Source of the DNA: an uncultured Sphingomonadales bacterium | Lineage (GTDB): Bacteria > Pseudomonadota > Alphaproteobacteria > Sphingomonadales > Sphingomonadaceae | Length of the DNA: 64,000 bases | Direction of reading: 5' to 3' | Assembly (NCBI GenBank): GCA_903821605.1 | Contig: CAIJLZ010000013.1 | Coordinates: 186,001 to 250,000, forward strand | Shown: piece after piece, positions 46,609-55,808 of the stretch | How the letters are laid out: every line of letters begins with the position of its first letter | How positions within the stretch are numbered: position 1 is the stretch's first letter | The notes under the pieces: generated by a model | Told to the model about the DNA's origin: nothing | Databases searched by the model: none | The model's input: only the letters and a program-made list of their open reading frames with translations | Made by a program: the position numbers and the translations under genes

Positions 46609-47052
46609 ATGCAACCGAAATTCCTTGGCCAGACCAGCCCGCTCCCCGCCACGCCAGAAGAGGCGCAGCTCGACTATGTGCCGAACCCGCGCAAGGGGAC
46701 GCTTTACATGGCCCGCTTCAGTGCGCCGGAATTTACCTCGCTCTGCCCGGTGACGGGCCAGCCGGATTTCGCCCATCTCGTCATCGACTATGCGCCGAAT
46801 GAGACGATTGTCGAATCCAAGTCGCTCAAGCTGTTTCTTGGCTCGTTCCGCAACCATGCGGCGTTTCACGAGGATTGCACCGTCGGCATCGGCCAGCGGC
46901 TGTTCAACGAGATGCAACCGCAATGGCTGCGCATCGGCGGATATTGGTATCCGCGCGGCGGCATTCCGATCGATGTGTTCTGGCAATCTGGTCCGCCACC
47001 TGCCGGGCTGTGGCTCCCTGATCAGGGCGTGCCGGGTTATCGCGGCAGATAA
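46609..47052 (+). CDS. queF: 7-cyano-7-deazaguanine reductase (short QueF)
   Basis: A 147-residue tunnelling-fold enzyme reducing preQ0 to preQ1 in queuosine synthesis. The catalytic Cys is in [11 protein letters not shown] and the substrate-binding Glu in [16 protein letters not shown]. The short YkvM-like form matches this length. An in-frame ATG at 46495 exists, but its first 38 residues are not family-like. No preQ1 riboswitch was recognised in the 112-bp divergent gap. The last 16 bp overlap the convergent dedA gene. Confidence 0.93.
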   Translation: MQPKFLGQTSPLPATPEEAQLDYVPNPRKGTLYMARFSAPEFTSLCPVTGQPDFAHLVIDYAPNETIVESKSLKLFLGSFRNHAAFHEDCTVGIGQRLFNEMQPQWLRIGGYWYPRGGIPIDVFWQSGPPPAGLWLPDQGVPGYRGR

Positions 47053-47705
47053 TCGTCGTCGGGAATATGGTGGACGTGACGCACCTTGCGGTTATGCGTC
47101 TTGTCGGACGCTTTCGGCTTCCACGTCACCACCCGCCAAAGATAGAAGAACAGCAATAGGCCAATCACCGCGTTCCCGACCGGGCCGAGGATCGCATCGA
47201 CCTGTCCATATTGCTTGCCCATCGTCCAGCCGACAATGGCCAGCATCGCGGTCCAGGCGGTCGTGCCAATCGATGACCAGAGGGTAAAGCTCTTCAGGCT
47301 CATGTGCAGAAAACCGGCAGGCACCGACACCAACGAGCGGATCGTCGGTACGATCCGGCCGATCCCGACAAAGGCATTGCCATGGCGGCGGAACCATTTG
47401 TCGGCGCGTTCAACTTCATGCCAGTCGATGGTCAGCCAACGGCCCCAGCGGTTGATGAACGGATGAAAGCGTTCCAGCCCCAGCGCGCGGGCGAGGAAAT
47501 ACCAGAATAAATTACCGAACATCGCACCTGCCGCCCCCGACAGGATGACGAGCGGCAACGACAGGCCGCCATTGGCCGCCTGCAAGCCCGCGACCGACAT
47601 GATGACCTCTGACGGAATCGGAGGAAACACCGTTTCCGCCAACATCAGGAACGCGATACCCAGATAACCCGTTTGCTCGATCAGTTGAACAACCCATTCA
47701 GCCAC
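47037..47705 (-). CDS. DedA family membrane protein
   Basis: A 222-residue protein of the DedA/VTT family, thought to move lipid carriers or phospholipids across the inner membrane. The core has [20 protein letters not shown], the family Glu and Arg in a [13 protein letters not shown] helix, and [24 protein letters not shown] with AAGG 9 bases upstream is preferred over the TTG three codons before it; either overlaps the gshB end. A basic C-terminal tail ([18 protein letters not shown]) is at the end. Confidence 0.87.
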   Translation of the reverse strand: MAEWVVQLIEQTGYLGIAFLMLAETVFPPIPSEVIMSVAGLQAANGGLSLPLVILSGAAGAMFGNLFWYFLARALGLERFHPFINRWGRWLTIDWHEVERADKWFRRHGNAFVGIGRIVPTIRSLVSVPAGFLHMSLKSFTLWSSIGTTAWTAMLAIVGWTMGKQYGQVDAILGPVGNAVIGLLLFFYLWRVVTWKPKASDKTHNRKVRHVHHIPDDDYLPR

Positions 47706-48651
47706 GAGCGGCAACCTTGGCTTCGATCGTGTCCCAAATCAGGGCGGGCGTATCCGTCCCGTTAAAGCGGTCAATGGCGACAATGCCGGTGGGCGATGTC
47801 ACGTTGATCTCGGTAAGATAGCCCGCAATCACATCGATGCCGACAAACAACAGGCCGCGCTTCGCCAGTTCCGGGCCAAGCGCATCGCAAATTTCGCGCT
47901 CGCGCGGGGTCAAATCGGTCGCGTCCGCCCGCCCGCCTGCGGCCAAGTTGGAACGGATCTCGCCCGCCTTGGGGAGGCGATTGATCGCCCCCGCGACCTT
48001 GCCATCCACCAGTACGATGCGCTTGTCGCCCTTGGATACATCGGGAATGAACGCCTGCACCATGAACGGCTCGCGCCAGACTTGCCCGAATAATTCGGTC
48101 AGCGCCGCAAGATTTGCATCGTTGCGGCCCACATGGAAGACCGCCGAACCGGCATTGCCATAGAGCGGCTTCACCACCACTTCGCCATGCTTGGCGTGAA
48201 AGGCGCGCGCATCTTCCAGTCGACGCGTGATCATCGTCGGCGGCATGAACTGCGCGAAATCCAGCACAAACACCTTTTCCGGCGCATTACGGACCGATGC
48301 CGGATCATTCACGACCAAGGTGCGGTGTTGGATACGCTCCAGCAAATGGGTCGCGGTGATATAGGCGAGGTCAAAGGGCGGGTCCTGCCGCATCAAGACG
48401 ACATCAACATCCTCGGCCAGATCAAGTTCGACCCAATCGCCGAATTGGAAGTGATCGCCATCCACGCGCTGCACGCTGACGGGGCGTGCCGGCACGACAA
48501 CACGGCCATCACGATAGCAAAGGTCACCCGCCTGATAATGATAAAGCTGATGGCCGCGCGGTTGAGCGCCCAGCATGATCGCGAAGGTCGAATCCCCGGC
48601 AACGTTGATGGTTTCCATCGGGTCCATCTGGACCGCCACGCGCAATGTCAT
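47698..48651 (-). CDS. gshB: Glutathione synthetase
   Basis: A 317-residue ATP-grasp enzyme joining gamma-glutamylcysteine and glycine. The N-terminus MTLRVAVQMDPMETINVAGD is the family start; EVVVKPLYGNAGSAVFHVG and IDVIAGYLTEINVTSPTG are the ATP-grasp and metal sites. The chosen ATG avoids a 31-codon extension without similarity. It overlaps the dedA start and follows yraN after 50 bp. Confidence 0.94.
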   Translation of the reverse strand: MTLRVAVQMDPMETINVAGDSTFAIMLGAQPRGHQLYHYQAGDLCYRDGRVVVPARPVSVQRVDGDHFQFGDWVELDLAEDVDVVLMRQDPPFDLAYITATHLLERIQHRTLVVNDPASVRNAPEKVFVLDFAQFMPPTMITRRLEDARAFHAKHGEVVVKPLYGNAGSAVFHVGRNDANLAALTELFGQVWREPFMVQAFIPDVSKGDKRIVLVDGKVAGAINRLPKAGEIRSNLAAGGRADATDLTPREREICDALGPELAKRGLLFVGIDVIAGYLTEINVTSPTGIVAIDRFNGTDTPALIWDTIEAKVAARG

Positions 48652-48701
48652 ATTGTCGACGCCTTGTGCTTGATTGCGTGAATAATTGCGCTGGCGTCCT
48701 A

Positions 48702-49052
48702 TCACCCGTGCCAGACATTGACCAGATGGCGGGGGCGGTTCCACGGCGAAATCAGTATCACATCGATCCGCAGTTCATCTTGCGGCCCCAGATGCCGATC
48801 ACAGATCAGCCCTGCCGCCGCCGCCACCCGCCGCAAACGGGCGCGATCGATCGCATGATCAAGCTCGATCACCGTCTCGCGATATTTCACCTCGATACAG
48901 GCCACCACTCGGCCCCGACGCGCGAGAATATCGATTTCCCCGACCGGCGTCCGCAACCGTTGCTCAAGAATGCGCCAGCCATGCAGCCGCAACCACCATG
49001 CTGCCCAAGTCTCGGCGCGCCGCCCTTGACGCTCGCGCGCCGCGCGGTTCAT
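48702..49052 (-). CDS. yraN: YraN family (UPF0102) putative endonuclease
   Basis: A 116-residue protein with the restriction-endonuclease-like core. GRRAETWAAWWLRLHGWRIL, GEIDILARRGRVVACIEVKYR (Asp, then Glu-x-Lys) and the terminal ISPWNRPRHLVNVW are as expected. It may process Holliday-junction or nick substrates; function in most bacteria is undetermined. The order rsmI-yraN with the divergent LpoA-like gene is the same cluster as yraL-yraM-yraN of enterobacteria. Confidence 0.87.
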   Translation of the reverse strand: MNRAARERQGRRAETWAAWWLRLHGWRILEQRLRTPVGEIDILARRGRVVACIEVKYRETVIELDHAIDRARLRRVAAAAGLICDRHLGPQDELRIDVILISPWNRPRHLVNVWHG

Positions 49053-49900
49053 AGCTGTTGCCGGATCGCCTCGGCGAGGCTGGTGAGTTCCGCTTTGTCG
49101 ATGCCGCTTTCGCGCGCCACCAGCCGCACGGCTTTGGCCAGCGGGTGATCAACCAGCGCTGCACGCAGCATCGCATCTAGATCGGCGCCCGCCGGACGCA
49201 GCGATTCCGCATCAGGCGGCGCCACCACCAGCACAATTTCCCCTTTGGCCGGATGCGCCGCGTAATGCGCCGCAAGGCTGGTCAGCGATCCCGTCTGACA
49301 TTCTTCGAATCGCTTGCTGATCTCGCGTGCGACAGCCGCCTCGCGATTACCAAGCCCGGCGGCCAGTGCCTCCAGCGCAGCGACCAGCCTTGGCCCCGAT
49401 TCGTAAAACACCAAGGTCGCCCGAATCGTCGACAATTCGGCGATCACATCGTCGCGCGCCTTCGCCTTGCTGGGCAGAAAGCCTTCGAACAGAAAGCGAT
49501 TCGTCGGCAGGCCCGCCAAGGTGAGTGCCGCCACCGCCGCGCACGGGCCGGGAATGGTGGTGACCATCATCCCGCGTTCGCGTGCCTCGCGCACCAGCTT
49601 ATAGCCCGGATCGGAGATCAACGGCGTCCCGGCATCCGAGACCAGCGCGACCACCTCATTTGCCATCCGCGCCAGCAATTGCGGGCGAACCTGATCACCC
49701 ACATGATCATCATAGCGCACCATCGGCACCTTTGCGCCGATATGGCGCAGCAAGGTTGCGGTGACGCGGCTATCCTCCACCGCGATCACATCCGCCCGAC
49801 GCAGCACGTCAGCCGCCCGCCCCGACAGATCAGAGAGATTGCCGATTGGCGTTGCAACGATATAAAGGCCCGAGGGCAAGGCGTCATTCACAGGAATCAT
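49049..49900 (-). CDS. rsmI: 16S rRNA (cytidine-2'-O)-methyltransferase RsmI
   Basis: A 283-residue tetrapyrrole-methylase-fold enzyme methylating C1402 of 16S rRNA. Signatures: LYIVATPIGNLSDLSGRAAD, VIAVEDSRVTATLLRHIG, VSDAGTPLISDPGYKLV and the GPCAAVAAL loop. The open frame continues 250 codons upstream, antisense to the LpoA-like gene, and is rejected. The ATG lies only 3 bp from that of the divergent gene, so its promoter must be inside that gene. It overlaps yraN by 4 bp. Confidence 0.94.
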   Translation of the reverse strand: MIPVNDALPSGLYIVATPIGNLSDLSGRAADVLRRADVIAVEDSRVTATLLRHIGAKVPMVRYDDHVGDQVRPQLLARMANEVVALVSDAGTPLISDPGYKLVREARERGMMVTTIPGPCAAVAALTLAGLPTNRFLFEGFLPSKAKARDDVIAELSTIRATLVFYESGPRLVAALEALAAGLGNREAAVAREISKRFEECQTGSLTSLAAHYAAHPAKGEIVLVVAPPDAESLRPAGADLDAMLRAALVDHPLAKAVRLVARESGIDKAELTSLAEAIRQQL

Positions 49901-49903
49901 CTC

Positions 49904-51079
49904 ATGGTAAGCAATACAGCCCTTCTGCAACCCCGCCGCACCTTTGCCAAGGCGTCGGCCACATTGTTGTTGGCGCTGCTGGCTGGTTGCCAGACGATGG
50001 TGCCCAAGGGACCGGTCGCCCCGCCCCCGCCCAGCGATGCGGTCGGGACAAGCCAATTGCCGACGGATAGCGAACGGCATCGCATCGCGCTGCTGGTTCC
50101 CACCTCGGGCGAAAATGCCGGTGTTGGCCAGTCGATTGCGGATGCTGCCAATCTTGCGTTGCTTGATACCGGCACCACCAAATTGCGCGTGACCACCTAT
50201 GATACCGCAACCGGTGCGGCCGCTGCCGTCAATCGTGCGCTGGCTGATGGCAACCGGCTGATCCTCGGGCCATTGCTCGCCGATGATGTCCGCGCCGTAT
50301 CGACCATCGCCGCCAAGGCCGATGTCCCGGTATTGAGCTTTTCGAACGATATTTCGGTCGCGGGTAAAGGAACCTATGTGCTGGGCTTCACGCCGGGCCA
50401 ATCGATCAGCCGCGTCGTCCGTTACGCCAAGGCACAAGGCAAGACCCGCTTTGCCGGGCTGATCCCGAACGGCGCTTATGGCAAGCGCGCGTCTGCCATT
50501 CTGATCAGCGCCGCAGAACAGACCGGCGCCACCGTGGTCGCGATGCAAAGCTATGATCGCAGCCCGGCCTCGCTCGCCGTCGCGGTCAAGAAACTTCAGG
50601 CCAATCAGGGCTATGACGCGGTGTTGATTGCCGACAGCGGCCGCTTTGCTGTTCAAGCCGTACCGTTGATCCGCAAAAATGGCGGGGCCAATGCCCAGAT
50701 TCTCGGCACGGAATTATGGAACACCGAGACCGGTCTCGCGGCCAGCCCGGTGATGCAGGGCGCAATGTTCGCGTCGGTGTCCGATGCCATGTTCAACCAG
50801 TTCAGTGCACGCTACAAGGCGCGCTTCGGCCGTTCGCCTTATCGTCTGGCGAGCCTTGGCTATGACGCGGTGCTGCTGACGATCCGCATTGCGGGCAATT
50901 GGAAGCCGGGCACCAACTTCCCATCGCAGGCTCTCACCGATCCGGGTGGCTTTGCCGGGGTCGACGGCGCGTTCCGGTTCCGGAGTGGTGCCGTCGCCGA
51001 GCGGGCACTTGAGGTGCAGCAGATCGAGGCTGGTAAGTTCACGATTATCTCCCCAGCCCCCCGGAAATTCGACGAGTGA
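49904..51079 (+). CDS. Penicillin-binding-protein activator, LpoA-like lipoprotein
   Basis: A 391-residue lipoprotein. The signal peptide ends in lipobox LLAGC (about residue 30). It continues in a periplasmic-binding-like fold (PBP1 type I): HRIALLVPTSGENAGVGQSI, ANRLILGPLLADDVRAV-like segment and GVDGAFRFRSGAVAERALEV. In gammaproteobacteria LpoA activates PBP1a; here it lacks the N-terminal TPR domain. AGGAA lies 9 bases before the ATG. It overlaps the following oxidoreductase gene (GTGA). Confidence 0.85.
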   Translation: MVSNTALLQPRRTFAKASATLLLALLAGCQTMVPKGPVAPPPPSDAVGTSQLPTDSERHRIALLVPTSGENAGVGQSIADAANLALLDTGTTKLRVTTYDTATGAAAAVNRALADGNRLILGPLLADDVRAVSTIAAKADVPVLSFSNDISVAGKGTYVLGFTPGQSISRVVRYAKAQGKTRFAGLIPNGAYGKRASAILISAAEQTGATVVAMQSYDRSPASLAVAVKKLQANQGYDAVLIADSGRFAVQAVPLIRKNGGANAQILGTELWNTETGLAASPVMQGAMFASVSDAMFNQFSARYKARFGRSPYRLASLGYDAVLLTIRIAGNWKPGTNFPSQALTDPGGFAGVDGAFRFRSGAVAERALEVQQIEAGKFTIISPAPRKFDE

Positions 51080-53328
51080 GCATCGGCGACAAGCTGCCTT
51101 CGATTACCCGCCGCCAATTGCTGATTGGTGGCGGCGCGGGTGCGGGACTGGTCTTGGCCTGGAGCCTTTGGCCGCGCAGCTATCGCCACAATCTCCACGC
51201 CCGACCGGGTGAAGAGATTTTCAACGCCTTTCTCAAGATCGATCAGGCGGGCCATGTGACCATCATCGTGCCGCAGGCCGAAATGGGTCAGGGCGTTTAT
51301 ACCAGCCTGCCGCAGATCCTTGCCGATGAACTGGGTGCCGATTGGCGGACGATTGCGGTCGAACCCGCGCCGATCAACCCGCTTTACGCCAATGATTTTC
51401 TGCTGCGCGAACAGGCCGAACATAGCTTGCCCGGCTTTTTGCAAGGCGCGGGGCAATGGACCGCGCGCGAGATTGCCGTGCGCTCGAACTTGATACTGAC
51501 CGGGGGATCGAGTTCGATCCGTGGCTTTGCCCAGCGCTATCGCGAGGCCGGGGCAGCAGCGCGCGCGCTATTGTGCATGGCAGCCGCCGAACGCTGGGAT
51601 GCCGACTGGCAGGCTTGTGACACCGGCGAAGGTTTTGTCACCCGTGGCGCGCCGGGTCTCCGGCAAGATCGGCTGCGGTTTGGCGAACTCGTCACGGCGG
51701 CGGCCCAGTTGACGCCGCCCAAGCATATTGCGCTGCGCGAGCCGAAGGATCGCCATCTTGTCGGCCAGTCGGTGCCCCGGCTTGATCTGCCCGCCAAGGT
51801 CGATGGCACGGCGGTCTACGCGGCCGATATTCGCCTGCCGGGCATGGCCTTTGCCTCGGTACGCCATCCGCCTTTGGGTGGCGGCACGTTGCAGGCGCTT
51901 GACCGCAAGGCGATGGAGCAGGTGCCCGATGTCCGGCTGCTGGTTGAGCACAAGCTGTTCATCGCGGCGGTGGGCGAAAGCTGGTGGGCAGCAGAACGGG
52001 CGCTCCAGATGGCGGCACCAAGCTGGAAGGTCGATCAGCCGCAGTTGAACGATGCACTCATTACCCAGCGCCTCAAGGCCGCGCTTGACGATGCGAGCGG
52101 TGGTGCGGTGATGTCACGCGGCGATGCGGATGCGGTGCCGGACGGCCCGGGCACGCTCGCCGCCGAATATCGCGTCGGCTTTGCCCCCCATGCCGCGATG
52201 GAACCGCTGACCGCCACCGCCCGGTTCGAAAATGACCGGATCGAAGTCTGGATGCCGACACAGGCCCCGGCGGTCTCGCGCGCGGCCATTGCCCGCGCGA
52301 CCAATATTGATGAGGCCATGGTGACGGTGCACCCGACCCTTGTGGGCGGCGGTTTCGGGCGGAAAATTGATAATGACGCCGCGATCGAGGCGGCCATCGT
52401 CGCGATGAAGGCCAAACGCCCGATCCAACTCACATGGCCGCGTGAGCAGGACCTTGGCCAAAATCGCTGTCGCCCGCCGGCCATCGCGCGGATGCGGGCG
52501 CGGATCGAGCCGAACAGCGGCACGCCCTATGCATGGCAGGCGCGCATTGCCTGCCCCACCACCTCGCTCGAATTGGCTGCCCGGCTGAACCCCGGCACGG
52601 CGTGGGCGATTGACACCGGCGCCGCCAATGCGGGCGATGTCGATGGCGCCATGCCGCCCTATAGCGTGCCCTCGGTCCGGATCGAACATCATCCAGCCGA
52701 TGTGGGGGTACCCACCTCGATGTGGCGCAGCGTCGCCAACAGCTACACCGCTTTTTTCACGGAAAGCTTTATCGACGAACTGGCCCAGGCACGGCAAATG
52801 GACCCGATGTCCTACCGCATGCAGTTGCTCGGCAATGCGCCCCAGCTTGCCGAATGTCTGTCACTGGCCGCTACCCATGCGGGCTGGCAAGGTGGCACCA
52901 TCGGTTCGGGCCAAGGCATTGCCTGCCACAGCAGCTTCGGCAGCCATGTTGCACTCGTTGCGGATGTGCATGTCGGCACCGATCAGCGCATCGTCGTCGA
53001 CCGCATCACCGCCGTGATCGACTGTGGCGAGGTGATCCATCCCGATATTGTCCGCCAGCAGGTGGAAGGCGGCATCATCTGGGGCATGGCCGCCGCACTC
53101 GGCAATCGCATGGGCTATGACAAGGGCATGGCGACCGCGACCAATTTCGATGCCCTGAACCTGCCGCTGCTTAGCGACTGTCCCGAAATCAATGTCCATA
53201 TTCTGCCCAGCCGCCGTCCATCGGGCGGCGTCGGCGAAATTGCGGTGCCACCGGTCGCCCCGGCCATCGCCAACGCCTATTTTGCGACCACGGGCCATCG
53301 CCTGCGCAACCTTCCCCTCACCGCCTGA
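51076..53328 (+). CDS. Molybdopterin-binding aldehyde/xanthine oxidoreductase large subunit
   Basis: A 750-residue protein of the molybdenum hydroxylase family (IorB-like type). A twin-arginine-like N-terminus ITRRQLLIGGGAGAGLVLAW suggests Tat export. The cofactor-binding segments PQAEMGQGVYTSLPQILADE, GGGFGRKIDNDAAIEAAIVA and GQGIACHSSFGSHVALVADV are present. The catalytic Glu is in GVGEIAVPPVAPAI. The 2Fe-2S subunit (IorA/CoxS) that normally accompanies it is not encoded next to it. It starts with GTG in an overlap with the LpoA-like gene. Substrate unknown. Confidence 0.85.
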   Translation: MSIGDKLPSITRRQLLIGGGAGAGLVLAWSLWPRSYRHNLHARPGEEIFNAFLKIDQAGHVTIIVPQAEMGQGVYTSLPQILADELGADWRTIAVEPAPINPLYANDFLLREQAEHSLPGFLQGAGQWTAREIAVRSNLILTGGSSSIRGFAQRYREAGAAARALLCMAAAERWDADWQACDTGEGFVTRGAPGLRQDRLRFGELVTAAAQLTPPKHIALREPKDRHLVGQSVPRLDLPAKVDGTAVYAADIRLPGMAFASVRHPPLGGGTLQALDRKAMEQVPDVRLLVEHKLFIAAVGESWWAAERALQMAAPSWKVDQPQLNDALITQRLKAALDDASGGAVMSRGDADAVPDGPGTLAAEYRVGFAPHAAMEPLTATARFENDRIEVWMPTQAPAVSRAAIARATNIDEAMVTVHPTLVGGGFGRKIDNDAAIEAAIVAMKAKRPIQLTWPREQDLGQNRCRPPAIARMRARIEPNSGTPYAWQARIACPTTSLELAARLNPGTAWAIDTGAANAGDVDGAMPPYSVPSVRIEHHPADVGVPTSMWRSVANSYTAFFTESFIDELAQARQMDPMSYRMQLLGNAPQLAECLSLAATHAGWQGGTIGSGQGIACHSSFGSHVALVADVHVGTDQRIVVDRITAVIDCGEVIHPDIVRQQVEGGIIWGMAAALGNRMGYDKGMATATNFDALNLPLLSDCPEINVHILPSRRPSGGVGEIAVPPVAPAIANAYFATTGHRLRNLPLTA

Positions 53329-53333
53329 TCCGG

Positions 53334-54356
53334 ATGATGTTTAGCCCTATGAAACTGCCTGCCAACCATCCGCCCGTCGCCCAGCCCAAAATCGGCGTGA
53401 TTGTCATCAATCTGGGCACCCCCGATGCCCCGACACCAAGCGCGGTCAAACGCTATCTCAAGCAATTTCTGTCCGACCGCCGCGTGGTCGAAATTCCGCC
53501 AATCATCTGGCAGCCGATTCTGCGTGGCATCATTCTCAACGTGCGCCCGAAAAAGTCCGCCCATGCCTATCAACAGGTCTGGACCGACAAGGGCTCACCG
53601 CTTGCCGCGATCACGACCGCACAGGCCGAAGCCTTGCAGCAACGCTTCGGCGACCGCGTGCTTGTCGTCCATGCCATGCGCTACGGCCAGCCCGCGATTG
53701 GCGATGTCATCCGCGACCTCAAGGCCAAAGGCTGCCAGCGCATTCTGCTTGCCCCCCTATATCCCCAATATTCAGGTGCGACGACCGGCACCGCACAAGA
53801 TGAGGCCTTTCGCGCCCTGATGGACATGCGTTGGCAGCCGGCAATCCGGACCTTACCGGCCTATCATGATGACCCCGCCTATATCGCCGCGTTGAAAACC
53901 TCGGTGGAAAAGCGGCTCGCCACGCTTGATTTTGAGCCGGACGCGATTCTTGCGAGCTTTCATGGCATGCCGCAACGCACGCTGGAACTCGGCGATCCCT
54001 ATCATTGCCATTGCCAAAAGACGGCGCGTTTGTTGTCGGAAGCCTTGGGTCGCCCGCTTACCATCTCCTTTCAGTCGCGCTTTGGCCGGGCCAAATGGCT
54101 GGAGCCATCGACCGAGGATAGCTTCGTCGCGCTAGCGCAAAAAAATATCCGCAAGCTGCTTGTCATCATGCCCGGCTTTGCGGCAGATTGCCTTGAGACG
54201 GTCGAGGAAATCGGCCTGCGCGGCAGGGATGTGTTTCTGGCTGCTGGTGGCACGCATTATGCCATGGTAGATTGTCTCAACGATAGCCCTGAATCCATTG
54301 ATTTTCTGGAACAAATGATTCGCCGAGAGCTTGCCGGATGGATCGCTTCCCGCTAG
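53334..54356 (+). CDS. hemH: Ferrochelatase
   Basis: A 340-residue enzyme inserting Fe2+ into protoporphyrin IX. The family start is KIGVIVINLGTPDAPTPSAV; the catalytic His is in ILASFHGMPQRTLELGDPYH, and FQSRFGRAKWLEPSTED follows. Cys residues in HCHCQK could bind an Fe-S cluster, but this is not certain. Three ATGs (53334, 53337, 53349) are possible starts; no clear ribosome-binding site selects one. It lies 5 bp after the oxidoreductase gene. Confidence 0.94.
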   Translation: MMFSPMKLPANHPPVAQPKIGVIVINLGTPDAPTPSAVKRYLKQFLSDRRVVEIPPIIWQPILRGIILNVRPKKSAHAYQQVWTDKGSPLAAITTAQAEALQQRFGDRVLVVHAMRYGQPAIGDVIRDLKAKGCQRILLAPLYPQYSGATTGTAQDEAFRALMDMRWQPAIRTLPAYHDDPAYIAALKTSVEKRLATLDFEPDAILASFHGMPQRTLELGDPYHCHCQKTARLLSEALGRPLTISFQSRFGRAKWLEPSTEDSFVALAQKNIRKLLVIMPGFAADCLETVEEIGLRGRDVFLAAGGTHYAMVDCLNDSPESIDFLEQMIRRELAGWIASR

Positions 54357-54389
54357 GTTCAAGACTCGTTGAATCGAGGGAGAGTATTC

Positions 54390-55112
54390 ATGTCTCGCAT
54401 TGCTGTCGTCACCGGGGGAACGCGTGGAATTGGCGAGGCGATTAGCCTTGCACTCAAGGACACCGGCGTGACCGTTATCGCAAATTACGCCGGCAATGTC
54501 GCGAAGGCCAAAGAGTTCGAAGAGCGCACCGGCATCCGGACCGCGCAGTTCGACGTCTCCGACCATGAAGCCACCCTCGCCGCTTGTCATCAGATTGAAG
54601 CCGATATCGGCCCGATCGACATCGTCATCAACAATGCCGGTATCACGCGTGACGGCACCTTGCTCAAGATGAGCTATGAAGACTGGAAGAAGGTCATCGA
54701 TACCAATCTTGGCGGTTGCTACAACATGGCCAAGGCCACCTTCCCCGGCATGCGCGCCCGCAATTGGGGTCGGATCGTCAATATCGGATCGGTCAACGGT
54801 CAGGCCGGGCAATATGGCCAGGTCAATTACGCCGCTGCCAAATCCGGCATTCACGGCTTTACCAAGGCATTGGCGCAGGAAGGTGCCAAGTTCGGCGTCA
54901 CCGTCAACGCGATTGCGCCGGGCTATATCGATACTGACATGGTCGCCGCCGTGCCAGAGGACGTGCTGGCTAAGATCGTCGCGAAAATCCCGGTGGGTCG
55001 CCTTGGCCATGCCTATGAAATCGCGCGCGGCGTGACCTTCCTTTGCTCCGAAAATGGCGAGTTTATCACCGGGTCGACCTTGTCGATCAACGGTGGTCAG
55101 CACATGTATTGA
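54390..55112 (+). CDS. phaB: Acetoacetyl-CoA reductase
   Basis: A 240-residue SDR enzyme, NADPH-linked, making (R)-3-hydroxybutyryl-CoA. Signatures: VVTGGTRGIGEAISLALKD, NNAGITRDGTLLKM, the Ser-Tyr-Lys triad with GSVNGQAGQYGQVNYAAAKS, and NAIAPGYIDTDMV. The match is to PhaB rather than FabG by GGCYNM and the IGSVNGQ pattern. AGGGAGAG precedes the ATG. No phaA or phaC is close. An in-frame ATG 7 codons upstream is rejected. Confidence 0.88.
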   Translation: MSRIAVVTGGTRGIGEAISLALKDTGVTVIANYAGNVAKAKEFEERTGIRTAQFDVSDHEATLAACHQIEADIGPIDIVINNAGITRDGTLLKMSYEDWKKVIDTNLGGCYNMAKATFPGMRARNWGRIVNIGSVNGQAGQYGQVNYAAAKSGIHGFTKALAQEGAKFGVTVNAIAPGYIDTDMVAAVPEDVLAKIVAKIPVGRLGHAYEIARGVTFLCSENGEFITGSTLSINGGQHMY

Positions 55113-55128
55113 ACTGAACGACATTTCG

Positions 55129-55374
55129 ATGCCCGGCGATTCCGACTGGCTGGCTGGACCAGCCAAGCACAGCGTCATGATCGCCGGGCATTCCACCTCC
55201 ATCACCCTCGAACCCTTATTCTGGGACGCGCTGTGCGTTGCTGCCCGTGCGCGCACGCTCCCCATCAATGCCCTGATCGCGCAAATTGATGTGTTGCGCC
55301 TTGAACATGACGACCCGCCAAATCTGGCCAGTGCGATCCGGCTTTGGCTGTTCCGCGAACTAGGCCGCGAATAG
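55129..55374 (+). CDS. Ribbon-helix-helix domain protein (RHH_4 type)
   Basis: An 81-residue protein. The sequence KHSVMIAGHSTSITLEPLFW, DALCVAARARTLPINALIAQ and IRLWLFRELGRE fits the RHH_4 family, found widely in alphaproteobacteria. It likely binds DNA as a dimer through the beta strand at HSTSITLEP. It lies 16 bp after phaB, so it may be co-transcribed with it and could regulate PHB genes. That link is inference. The start was chosen because the phaB frame overlaps longer versions. Confidence 0.75.
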   Translation: MPGDSDWLAGPAKHSVMIAGHSTSITLEPLFWDALCVAARARTLPINALIAQIDVLRLEHDDPPNLASAIRLWLFRELGRE

Positions 55375-55450
55375 CAGGCGCCTCGCCCATCGCTGCACCC
55401 GAGCAAAGGCCAGAGTTGTAAGGTGCGATGCAAAGGCCTATCTGAGACTG

Positions 55451-55792
55451 ATGACCGATACAGCCACCGCCGATATCATGCTCACGCCCTCCGCCGCCAA
55501 GCGGGTTGCCACGATTGCCGCCAAGCAGGGCAAGCCTGCCATGCTGCGCCTTGCGGTGGATGGGGGCGGCTGTTCTGGGTTCCAATATCGTTTCGAACTG
55601 GCGGAAGATCCGCAGGACGACGACACGATTGCCGAAACCGAGGGCGTCAAGTTGCTGGTCGACAGCATCAGCCTTGATCTGGTGCGCGGTAGCGCGGTCG
55701 ACTATGTCGAAAATCTGGGCGGTGCAGCGTTCCGCGTGACCAATCCCAATGCCGCATCGGGCTGTGGCTGCGGCTCCAGCTTCTCGGTCTGA
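55451..55792 (+). CDS. erpA: Iron-sulfur cluster insertion protein ErpA
   Basis: A 113-residue A-type Fe-S carrier. The three conserved cysteines are Cys41 in GGGCSGFQ and Cys105/Cys107 in SGCGCGSSFSV. N-terminal ITLTP-like pattern is IMLTPSAAKRV. It passes clusters to target enzymes such as LipA, encoded elsewhere in this window. IscA/SufA is the alternative name; the C-terminal pattern and isolation from isc/suf genes favour ErpA. Confidence 0.88.
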   Translation: MTDTATADIMLTPSAAKRVATIAAKQGKPAMLRLAVDGGGCSGFQYRFELAEDPQDDDTIAETEGVKLLVDSISLDLVRGSAVDYVENLGGAAFRVTNPNAASGCGCGSSFSV

Positions 55793-55808
55793 ACCGACAG
55801 TTCACCGC

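Noticed and set aside
49253-49903. N-terminal extension of the LpoA-like protein through rsmI
   Set aside because: The extension is antisense to rsmI and places the signal peptide and lipobox in the middle of the protein.
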